A stretch of 13,768 nucleotides of DNA from DYJB01 sp963777165 (GTDB lineage: Bacteria > Chloroflexota > Anaerolineae > Anaerolineales > E44-bin32): positions 1 to 13,768 of the forward strand of contig CAVZPO010000018.1 of the NCBI GenBank assembly GCA_963777165.1. Direction: 5' to 3'. Position numbers and translations under genes: made by a program. Positions 8,368-13,768 of the stretch are shown here, one piece after another; position 1 is the stretch's first letter; every line of letters starts with the position of its first letter. The notes beneath the pieces were generated by a model, which ran no database searches, was not told the origin of the DNA, and saw only the letters and a list, made by a program, of their open reading frames with translations.

Positions 8368-9276
8368 TCAGTCGGCCCGTTGCAGCAGGTACTCGTAAGC
8401 GGCCAGAGCCGCCTTGGCACCCTCGCCGACCGAGATCAGCACTTGCTCCGAGATCACATCCGTGACGTCGCCGGCGGCGAAGACGCCCTCCGCCGAGGTG
8501 CGGTTGCGGGCGTCGACCTTGATGCGCTTTCCCCCGTCGAGCTCCACCAGGCTGCCGACGATTTCCGACTGGGGTACCAGGTCGAGCTCGACGAAGAACG
8601 CGTCGGCTTCCAGCTCGCGGCTCTTCCCGTCCTTGGCGATCACGATCCGCCGGGCATACTCGTCGCCTTTGACCGCCTGCACCTGGTAGCCCTCCAGGAC
8701 TTGCACGTTCTTGGAGGCCAGCACCCGGCGGCCCATCGGCGTATCGAGCTCGCCGTGGGTCGGCGCCACCAGGGTGACCTTGGCGGCGATGCGCGCCAGT
8801 TCGGCGGTCGATCGCAGAGCCAGGGCGCCGTCGCCGATGACGGCGGTCTGGCGTTCGATGAACAGCGGCGCGTATGACACGGCGCTGTAGCACAGGCCGC
8901 GCATCATGTACTCCTGTTCGCCAGGCACCTGCAGACGCTGGCCCAGCGCCCCGGTGGCGATGATCAGCGCCTTGGCCTCGTGGGTCTCCCCGCCGCGCGT
9001 TTCGACCTGGAACCCCTTGGCCGTCTTGGTGACCTTGACGGCCTTGTCGAGCATGCGGGCGAACTCGAGGTACTCGATTTCATTGGCGAATCGGCTGACG
9101 ACCTCCTCGCCGGTGATGACCAGGTGTTTCTCGACGAACGGCAGCTGCAGGCGGTAGTTGGTCTTCCCGCCGAGGTCGCGTGTGATGAGCAGGACATCCA
9201 GGCGCTTGCGCAGCGCGTAGATGGTGGCCGTCAGGCCGGCCGGGCCTCCGCCCAGGATGATCAGGTCATGCATCAT
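8368..9276 (-). CDS. Thioredoxin-reductase-like flavoprotein lacking the redox cysteine pair
   Basis: The 302-residue protein has the two-domain fold of low-molecular-weight thioredoxin reductase. It shows an FAD-binding LGGGPAGLTA (residues 8-17), IIATGA (105-110), a second dinucleotide site VIGDGALALRSTAELA (from 146), and the C-terminal FAD motif GVFAAGDVTD. At the active site, where TrxB has C-A-T-C, it reads SAVS within GLCYSAVSYAPLF, so both catalytic cysteines are Ser131 and Ser134. The only cysteine nearby is Cys129. The HRRxxxR segment that binds the NADPH phosphate in TrxB is also absent (VAPTHGEL instead). It therefore cannot work as a classical thioredoxin reductase. A ferredoxin:NAD(P) oxidoreductase or another FAD electron carrier is more likely. 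AAGGAG precedes two adjacent ATGs, and the second gives slightly better spacing. It is 24 bases downstream of malic enzyme. Confidence 0.85.
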   Translation of the reverse strand: MMHDLIILGGGPAGLTATIYALRKRLDVLLITRDLGGKTNYRLQLPFVEKHLVITGEEVVSRFANEIEYLEFARMLDKAVKVTKTAKGFQVETRGGETHEAKALIIATGALGQRLQVPGEQEYMMRGLCYSAVSYAPLFIERQTAVIGDGALALRSTAELARIAAKVTLVAPTHGELDTPMGRRVLASKNVQVLEGYQVQAVKGDEYARRIVIAKDGKSRELEADAFFVELDLVPQSEIVGSLVELDGGKRIKVDARNRTSAEGVFAAGDVTDVISEQVLISVGEGAKAALAAYEYLLQRAD

Positions 9277-9300
9277 GGTCTCCTTCTGTCGCGCGGCCGG

Positions 9301-10662
9301 CTAGACCGGCGCCTCGGGGATGAACCCGTTGTCCATCATGCTCTTGGTGAGCCGGCGGGAACGACCGATGATCTCCTCGGCGTTCTTCAGTTCCTCTTCG
9401 TAGGTCATCTTCTTGCGCGCCACGCCCTCCTCGATGGCCTTTACCGCCACGGCGGCCGCCTCGCGTGGGAAGACTTCCCACTCGTCCATGTTGGGCAGGA
9501 TGTAGTCCGCCCGCAGGCCCTTCTCCTCCGCCATGCCAGCCAGGGCCAGCGCGGCGGCGGTGCACATCGGGTCGGTGATGGTTGTGGCGCGTACGTCGAG
9601 CGTGCCGCGGAAGATGCCCGGGAAGCCCAGCGAGTTGTTGACCTGGTTGGGGAAGTCCGAGCGCCCGGTGGCGACGACCGCCGCTCCGGCAGCCTGCGCT
9701 TCCCACGGCCACATCTCCGGCACCGGATTTGCGCAGCAGAAGACCACCGGATCGGGCGCCATGGCGCGCACCCAGTCCGCCATGATCACGTCCGGGCCGG
9801 ACTTGGACAGGGCGATGAGCACGTCGGCGCCCCGCATCGCCTCTGCGATCCCGCCCTGGCGGCCTTCGTCGTTGGTGTTCTGGCACATCTTCCACTTGTC
9901 GACGTACTCGGCCTTGCGCATCTCGAGGTCGGTGCGGCCTTTGTGCAAGATTCCCTTGCTGTCGACCACCATGCACTTGGCAGGGTCGGCGCCGTGAGAG
10001 AAGATCAGGCGGGCGCAGGCGACGTTGGAGGCGCCCGAACCGACAAAGACAATCCGGGCATCGCCGATCTTGCGCCCGGTGATCTTCAGGGCGTTGATCA
10101 GCCCCGCCAACGTGACGGTGGCGGTTCCCTGCTGGTCGTCGTGCCAGATCGGGATCTCGGCCCGGGCCCGCAGGGTGTCCAGGATCCGGAAGCACTTGGG
10201 GTTCGAGATGTCCTCTAGGTTGACCCCGCCGAAGCCGGGCTGGATCAGCATGACCGTCTCGATGATCTTGTCCGGGTCCTTGGTGTCGAGCATGATCGGC
10301 CAGGCGTCGACGCCGCCCAGGTACTTGTACAACAGCGCCTTGCCCTCCATCACCGGCAGTCCGGCCTCGGGCCCGATGTCGCCCAGGCCGAGGACGCGCG
10401 TGCCGTCCGACACCACGGCGACGGTGTTCCACTTGTGGGTGTGCTCGTAGACCAGGTCCACGTCCTCGGCGATCGCCCGGCAGGAGGCGGCCACGCCCGG
10501 CGTGTACCAGATGGCGAAGTCATTGAAATCGCGGATGGTGCACTTGAGCGCGACCTCGACTTTGCCGCGGTAGAACGGATGCAGCACCATCGCATCCGCG
10601 GAGGGCTTCGTGGCCTTGGCCAGAAGCGCCTCGACGTCTACAGGCGGAACCGATTTTGGCAT
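9301..10662 (-). CDS. Malic enzyme (malate dehydrogenase, oxaloacetate-decarboxylating), short form
   Basis: Malic enzyme interconverts malate and pyruvate plus CO2 with NAD(P). The 453-residue product is the short bacterial type, without the phosphotransacetylase domain of MaeB fusions. Family motifs are clear: YTPGVA (residues 53-58), SDGTRVLGLGDIGPEAGLPVMEGK with the expected lysine at 108, the metal-binding VNLEDI (Glu150, Asp151) and HDDQQGTA (Asp175, Asp176), and the nucleotide-binding VGSGASNVACA from about 207. FPNQVNNSLGFPGIFRGTLD follows further on. AAGGAG lies seven bases before the ATG. It sits 64 bases after the AcsE-like gene and 24 bases before the flavoprotein gene, so it appears to be co-transcribed with Wood-Ljungdahl genes. 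It could supply pyruvate from C4 acids or carboxylate pyruvate. Direction and NAD versus NADP preference are not decided by sequence. Confidence 0.95.
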   Translation of the reverse strand: MPKSVPPVDVEALLAKATKPSADAMVLHPFYRGKVEVALKCTIRDFNDFAIWYTPGVAASCRAIAEDVDLVYEHTHKWNTVAVVSDGTRVLGLGDIGPEAGLPVMEGKALLYKYLGGVDAWPIMLDTKDPDKIIETVMLIQPGFGGVNLEDISNPKCFRILDTLRARAEIPIWHDDQQGTATVTLAGLINALKITGRKIGDARIVFVGSGASNVACARLIFSHGADPAKCMVVDSKGILHKGRTDLEMRKAEYVDKWKMCQNTNDEGRQGGIAEAMRGADVLIALSKSGPDVIMADWVRAMAPDPVVFCCANPVPEMWPWEAQAAGAAVVATGRSDFPNQVNNSLGFPGIFRGTLDVRATTITDPMCTAAALALAGMAEEKGLRADYILPNMDEWEVFPREAAAVAVKAIEEGVARKKMTYEEELKNAEEIIGRSRRLTKSMMDNGFIPEAPV

Positions 10663-10675
10663 AGGGTTGCTCCTT

Positions 10676-10698
10676 GGCCGACGGCCGAGCCGTCAGCC
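10676..10698. repeat. Hairpin just upstream of the malic enzyme ribosome binding site
   Basis: GACGGC (10680-10685) and GCCGTC (10689-10694) pair around CGA. After one mismatch, three further pairs (10676-10678 with 10696-10698) extend the stem. It lies between acsE and malic enzyme and directly abuts the ribosome binding site (10670-10675 on the - strand). It could affect mRNA processing or translation. No T-run is present. Confidence 0.4.
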
Positions 10699-10726
10699 GA
10701 TGTCCGGCGGGATCCCCTCCCCGCTT

Positions 10727-11650
10727 CTACAACCGAAGGTACGAGTCGGTATAGATGACCTTGTTGAGCAGCACCTGGACCGTCTTCCAGACTTCTGCCT
10801 GTCTCGGGTCCGAATGGTCCACGTCCTCGTGCTGCAACTCGCCCACGGCGGCCACGGCGTCGAAAAGCTTGAGGTACAGGGCACCCAGAGGGGTGCTGGC
10901 ATCGCGGCCCTCGATCAGGCGGATAAGCGCCATCAGGTCCGCATCGAGCGGGTCCAAGATGGCGGCGTCGAGCCCGGCGCCCATCAACATCACCATGTAG
11001 ACCCGGTTGATCAGCGGGCGCATCTCCGCCGGGACCTGGTTGGACACATTGGACAGCCCGACGACGGTCATCGGCGCCGGGTCCATCACCATCTTAACCA
11101 TGCGCACGGTTTCAATCGCCTGCGGAACGTACTCTTGGCAGCCGGAAACTGTCAGGATCAGCGGATCGACGAGCAGGTTGGCCATCGGAATGCCCACTTC
11201 CTGGGCGCGGGGGATCAGCTTCTCCATGGCGATGGAGACCCGGGCATCGGCACTGACCGGGATGCCGCTCTTCTCCATGCACAGGGCGATCAGCTTGGCC
11301 CCGTAGCGGGCGGCCAGGGGCGGGACGTTGGCCAGCCGCTCCTCCTCGGCCGAGGTCGAGTTGATGATCGAATTCGAGCCGATCTTCTTCAGGCCGGCCT
11401 CGATCGCCGCCAGGTTGGTCGTGTCGAGCGAGATGGTCATGCCGGGGACGGCCTCCTGCATGACGTCCACCAGCCAGTCGACCACCTCGGGGCCGGCCTT
11501 CTTCTGCGGCCCGATGTTCAGGTCCACTACGTCCGCACCCGCCGCCTGCTGCCGGCGGGCCAGGTCGACAAAGAACGCCCCGTCGCGATCGGTCAGGGCC
11601 TGTTTCACCTTGGGCGCGATGATGTGGATGTTCTCCCCGATCTTATACAT
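10727..11650 (-). CDS. acsE: Methyl-THF:corrinoid iron-sulfur protein methyltransferase (AcsE-like)
   Basis: AcsE moves the methyl group of 5-methyl-THF to the cobalt of the corrinoid iron-sulfur protein, the link between the methyl branch and acetyl-CoA synthase. The 307-residue protein is a pterin-binding TIM barrel. It shows GENIHIIAPKVKQAL at the N-terminus, VVDLNIGP (41-48), SLDTTN with Asp76, INSTS with Asn97, VDPLILTVS with Asp162, and VGLSNVSN with Asn201. These four match the pterin-binding and catalytic residues known in the Moorella enzyme (Asp75, Asn96, Asp160, Asn199). It is about 45 residues longer than that enzyme. The extra stretch (about 240-285, GRDASTPLGALYLKLF onward) lies before the conserved last segment VLLNKVIYTDSYL. 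An excellent AAGGAGG precedes the ATG. It lies 17 bases after the second cooC gene. A related corrinoid methyltransferase with another acceptor is the alternative. Confidence 0.88.
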   Translation of the reverse strand: MYKIGENIHIIAPKVKQALTDRDGAFFVDLARRQQAAGADVVDLNIGPQKKAGPEVVDWLVDVMQEAVPGMTISLDTTNLAAIEAGLKKIGSNSIINSTSAEEERLANVPPLAARYGAKLIALCMEKSGIPVSADARVSIAMEKLIPRAQEVGIPMANLLVDPLILTVSGCQEYVPQAIETVRMVKMVMDPAPMTVVGLSNVSNQVPAEMRPLINRVYMVMLMGAGLDAAILDPLDADLMALIRLIEGRDASTPLGALYLKLFDAVAAVGELQHEDVDHSDPRQAEVWKTVQVLLNKVIYTDSYLRL

Positions 11651-11667
11651 GCAGTTCCTCCTTGGGC

Positions 11668-12435
11668 TCAGGCATGGTGGATGAGTTGGTCGGTCATCAA
11701 TTCCACGGCCCGGCAGGCCGGTGAGTCCCCGTCGAGATGGAGCAAGGGCTGGCCCTGGGCGTCGAGCTGATTGACGCGCGGGTCGGCCGGGATGAGGGCG
11801 GCCACCTCCAGGCGGGTGGCGTCGATCGCCGCCTGCTGCTCGGGGGTCAGCTCGCCTTCCACCCGATTGACGATCAGCAGCGCCCGGCGGACATTGACCT
11901 CGATCTCCCTGGCCATCTCGGCTATGCTGGCCGCCGTGCGCAGCCCGCGCAGGCTCGGGTCCGAAACCACCAGCAGCAGGTCGACGTCCTTGGTCGTGCG
12001 CCGGGAGATGTGTTCCATGCCGGCCTCGTTGTCGATGACCACGTATTCATACCTTTGCCCGAGCTCGTCGATGATCTGCCGCATCAGGTGATTGACGGCA
12101 CAGTAGCAGCCCTGGCCCTCCGGTCGTCCCATCGCCAGCAGGTCGACCTGGTCGCCTTCCTCGAGCGCCATGCGGATCTCGCGCGTCAGATGATCCTGCC
12201 GGCTGATGGAGACGCCGAGCTGGCCGGCCTGGGCCGTGTCCAGCATCCCCTCGCGGATCTCCCCGGCTGTGGCGGGCATCGGCAGCCCGAGGGCCATATG
12301 CAGGTTGGTCGCCGGGTCGGCGTCGATGGCCAGCACCGGCTGAGTCGTGCGCCGGGTCAGGGCGCGGATCAGCAGCGCCGCCACCGTTGTCTTTCCCGTG
12401 CCTCCCTTGCCGGCCAGTGCGATGGTGAATGTCAT
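11668..12435 (-). CDS. cooC: CooC/AcsF-type nickel-insertion ATPase for CODH/ACS
   Basis: This 255-residue P-loop ATPase of the MinD class has the deviant Walker A GKGGTGKTT (residues 9-17), AIDADPATNLHMALG (37-50), and MGRPEGQGCYCAVNHLMR with the paired Cys110 and Cys112. It also has VVIDNEAGMEHISRRTTKDVD, all strongly typical of CooC/AcsF accessory proteins that load nickel into CO dehydrogenase/acetyl-CoA synthase. I chose the ATG at 12435 because a GGAGGGGAG ribosome binding site lies just before it. An upstream in-frame TTG at 12453 would place the start within that site. It precedes acsE by 17 bases and follows the toroid-protein gene by 25 bases. A near-perfect 21-base direct repeat spans its start. 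It is a different subtype from the CooC-like gene at 4463-5245, which suggests distinct client metalloenzymes. Confidence 0.92.
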   Translation of the reverse strand: MTFTIALAGKGGTGKTTVAALLIRALTRRTTQPVLAIDADPATNLHMALGLPMPATAGEIREGMLDTAQAGQLGVSISRQDHLTREIRMALEEGDQVDLLAMGRPEGQGCYCAVNHLMRQIIDELGQRYEYVVIDNEAGMEHISRRTTKDVDLLLVVSDPSLRGLRTAASIAEMAREIEVNVRRALLIVNRVEGELTPEQQAAIDATRLEVAALIPADPRVNQLDAQGQPLLHLDGDSPACRAVELMTDQLIHHA

Positions 12436-12480
12436 ACCGTCACTCCCCTCCAATGGGTGGTCATACCGTCGCTCCCATCC
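12431..12480. repeat. Short direct repeat around the cooC start (21 bases twice, 29-base period)
   Basis: GTCATACCGTCACTCCC at 12431-12447 and GTCATACCGTCGCTCCC at 12460-12476 extend to 21 bases each with two mismatches in total. One copy holds the cooC start codon and ribosome binding region. The other holds the stop codon of the preceding gene. It looks like a small local duplication that pulled apart an ATGA stop/start overlap. Confidence 0.75.
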
Positions 12481-13507
12481 GCTTCAGAACCCGTCGGGCC
12501 CGCAGCGTCACCCACTTGCTCGGTTTGCCTTTAGCCTCGACGTCCCGCCACACCTTACCCTTGTACGAATACCGCATCATCCAACGCCCATCGCCGCCGC
12601 GCTGCCGGAGCAGATCATCAGCGGCATGTCGCAGTCGGGGATCGTGCCCATGCCCCAGCGCTGTCAATACCTCGAGATTGCGCAGGACATCCTGCACGTA
12701 GCCCATCGGGTAGCCGAATTGAAACCAGCTTCGGCTGGGAGGGCCGCCGTAGGGCGTTGGGTAGTCGGCGGCAGCCGGATCGCGGCTGAACAGGAATGCC
12801 TCGCCTGCCGCGATCGCCCGCCGTACGGTGGGGGTCCGGCGGCGGGTTGGAATCCGGCTCAGCGCGTCGAGCGCAGGGATGGCGCCCCAGGCGCAGGCGA
12901 AATGGTTGTTCGCCGCGCACAGGAATCCCGGGCCGGAGTTGCCGGACCGGAAGTAGCGCGCCACCTCGCTTGGTCCGTTCGACACGCTCTTCAACCCTGA
13001 GGCTGCCGGCTGGATCTCGTCTCCGGTGATGCTCCGCGCCAGCCAATCGAGCGCCTGCTGCAGCCGCGGGTCGTCGCCGAAGCCCAGCTCAAGCAGCGAG
13101 GCGCACAGATTGCCCGCCAGGCAGTGCAGCAGCCCCGCGGGTGTGCCGTTGTAGGAGAATCCGCCGTAGGGGGCGCGGGCGCGAGTGTGATCGAGGAGGT
13201 AGTCGGCTCCTTGGCGCACGCGCCGGGCACCACCATCGACGCCGAGCTGTCCGAGGAAGATCATCGACCAGACTGTGCCCCGATACTTCGGGCTGTAGCC
13301 AGGGCCGGGCTTCACCCACCAACCCTCCGGCTGTTGAGCTTCGAGAATCTCGAGCACGGGCGAGGTGCGCAGGGCCGCCCGCCGGGCGGCGAGCACGTCG
13401 GGATCGTCGGCCGGCGCGCCCACCAAATCGCGCAGCGCGAAGGCGCGCACGCCGGGATCGCGCTTCTCGAGCAGCCAGTCGAGCACCGGATCGACGGAGC
13501 GGCTCAC
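12461..13507 (-). CDS. Alpha/alpha-toroid protein, terpenoid cyclase/prenyltransferase-like, function unknown
   Basis: The 348-residue protein looks like the alpha/alpha-barrel fold shared by squalene-hopene cyclases and protein prenyltransferases. It contains repeated helix pairs with QQPEGWWV (58-65), KYRGTVWSMIFLGQLG (74-89), GGFSYN (115-120), LHCLAGNLCASLLELG (127-142), NHFACAWGAIPALDAL and GDGRWMMRYSYKGKVW near the end. It has no DXDD or DCTAE-like cyclase acid motif and is shorter than a cyclase, so catalytic terpene cyclisation is unlikely. Relatives in Chloroflexota-type genomes are, as I recall, variously called prenyltransferase or, wrongly, NifH. Four cysteines (129, 135, 197, 205) might bind metal, but this is speculation. 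It has a GTG start with GGGGAGGGG upstream, and its start overlaps the stop of the radical SAM-like gene (GTGA). It lies directly before cooC and acsE. Confidence 0.6.
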   Translation of the reverse strand: MSRSVDPVLDWLLEKRDPGVRAFALRDLVGAPADDPDVLAARRAALRTSPVLEILEAQQPEGWWVKPGPGYSPKYRGTVWSMIFLGQLGVDGGARRVRQGADYLLDHTRARAPYGGFSYNGTPAGLLHCLAGNLCASLLELGFGDDPRLQQALDWLARSITGDEIQPAASGLKSVSNGPSEVARYFRSGNSGPGFLCAANNHFACAWGAIPALDALSRIPTRRRTPTVRRAIAAGEAFLFSRDPAAADYPTPYGGPPSRSWFQFGYPMGYVQDVLRNLEVLTALGHGHDPRLRHAADDLLRQRGGDGRWMMRYSYKGKVWRDVEAKGKPSKWVTLRARRVLKRMGATV

Positions 13508-13768
13508 GTCAACCCCTCCCCGTACATCTGACCCGGCCCGAGCACTTCACGGAATCGAGGCCGCAGCGCCAGGCGCGCCGTGTAGCACAGGTGGCAGGCG
13601 TCGGCATACGACTCGGTGTGCGGGACGGCGTAGCGCCGCACGACTTCCGCCGGTCCGCCCTGGAGCAGGGGGCCGACGATCGGGTGCTGCTTTGGCCGAT
13701 AGGCGCGGACGAGTTCCTGCGGCTGCTCGAACAGGTTCCCCATCAGCAGGCCCTGGCACAAATGCAGA
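13504..13768 (-). CDS. C-terminal fragment of a probable radical SAM (SPASM-type) protein, 5' partial
   Basis: The frame is open through the right edge, giving the last 87 residues of a longer protein. It begins LHLCQGLLMGNLF, like the C-Q-G...G-N segment at the auxiliary-cluster end of radical SAM/SPASM enzymes. Then follow HPIVGPLLQGGPAEVVRRY and SYADACHLCYTARLALRPRF with a CXXC pair (residues 58 and 61 of the fragment). The core CX3CX2C radical SAM motif would lie outside the window, so the class is judged from the tail only. The stop codon overlaps the GTG of the toroid-protein gene by four bases, so the two are almost certainly translated together and may act on one pathway. Another Fe-S or zinc protein remains possible. 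Confidence 0.5.
   Translation of the reverse strand, partial: LHLCQGLLMGNLFEQPQELVRAYRPKQHPIVGPLLQGGPAEVVRRYAVPHTESYADACHLCYTARLALRPRFREVLGPGQMYGEGLT

Noticed and set aside
7337..8398. Long + strand frame (353 codons) opposite ferredoxin and acetyltransferase
   Set aside because: It spans two genes with clear CX2CX2CX3C and GNAT motifs plus their gap, and shows no domain of its own.
8368..9276. Ordinary thioredoxin reductase (trxB)
   Set aside because: Both catalytic cysteines are serines and the NADPH-phosphate motif is missing.
8980..10218. Long + strand frame (412 codons) opposite the flavoprotein and malic enzyme genes
   Set aside because: Both opposite-strand genes have clear motifs and ribosome binding sites. 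This frame is a compositional shadow.
10610..11770. Long + strand frame (386 codons) opposite the AcsE-like gene
   Set aside because: It has no recognisable domain, a skewed His/Gln/Arg/Gly composition, and covers a convincing methyltransferase on the other strand.
12461..13507. Nitrogenase iron protein (NifH) label sometimes carried by such proteins
   Set aside because: There is no P-loop GKGGIGKS or NifH cysteine pattern. The sequence is made of toroid-type helical repeats.

Overview
The window is GC-rich and tightly packed, with 15 protein genes and no RNA gene, insertion sequence or CRISPR array that I could find. Its content is that of an anaerobe with hydrogenases and the Wood-Ljungdahl (reductive acetyl-CoA) pathway. 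A tetrahydrofolate-type methyl branch (MetF, AcsE-like methyltransferase), two CooC-type nickel-insertion ATPases and the hyp genes all point that way. The protein styles resemble Chloroflexota (Anaerolineae or Dehalococcoidia relatives), but that is inference from remembered families, not a search.

Left block, + strand, 1-4316: hypF (5' end outside the window), hypC, hypD and hypE, the core set that builds the Fe(CN)2CO ligands of [NiFe] hydrogenase. hypC/hypD and hypD/hypE overlap by 4 bases. As written, hypF carries one and hypD two single-base frameshifts. Each is repaired by removing one C or G from a short run, so they are either sequence errors or early decay. No hydrogenase structural gene is in view.

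Middle block, - strand, 7111 down to 4463: a MetV-MetF fusion (methylenetetrahydrofolate reductase with an N-terminal cysteine-rich MetV-like domain), a small HdrC-like protein with a reduced cysteine set, and a CooC-type ATPase. They are spaced 10-20 bases apart and are probably one operon. Upstream lies a 256-base gap. It holds a hairpin with a TTCG loop (probable terminator of the preceding ferredoxin gene) and a perfect inverted repeat in the most AT-rich part of the gap (possible operator).

Right block, - strand, 13768 down to 7368: the C-terminal end of a probable radical SAM/SPASM-type protein, an alpha/alpha-toroid (terpenoid cyclase/prenyltransferase-like) protein of unknown function, a second CooC-type ATPase, an AcsE-like methyltransferase, a malic enzyme, a thioredoxin-reductase-like flavoprotein whose two redox cysteines are both serines, a GNAT acetyltransferase and a 2[4Fe-4S] ferredoxin. 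Spacing suggests one long transcription unit, at least down to the flavoprotein.

Taken together, MetVF reduces methylene-THF, the AcsE-like enzyme passes the methyl group to the corrinoid protein, and the CooC proteins load nickel into CODH/ACS. The ferredoxin, HdrC-like protein and flavoprotein are candidate electron carriers for the reductase step, and malic enzyme links pyruvate to C4 acids. The CODH/ACS and corrinoid-protein subunits themselves are not in the window and would be expected nearby. The most interesting leads are the cysteine-less thioredoxin-reductase-like protein, the MetVF/HdrC-like/CooC operon, and the radical SAM plus toroid-protein pair joined to CooC/AcsE.
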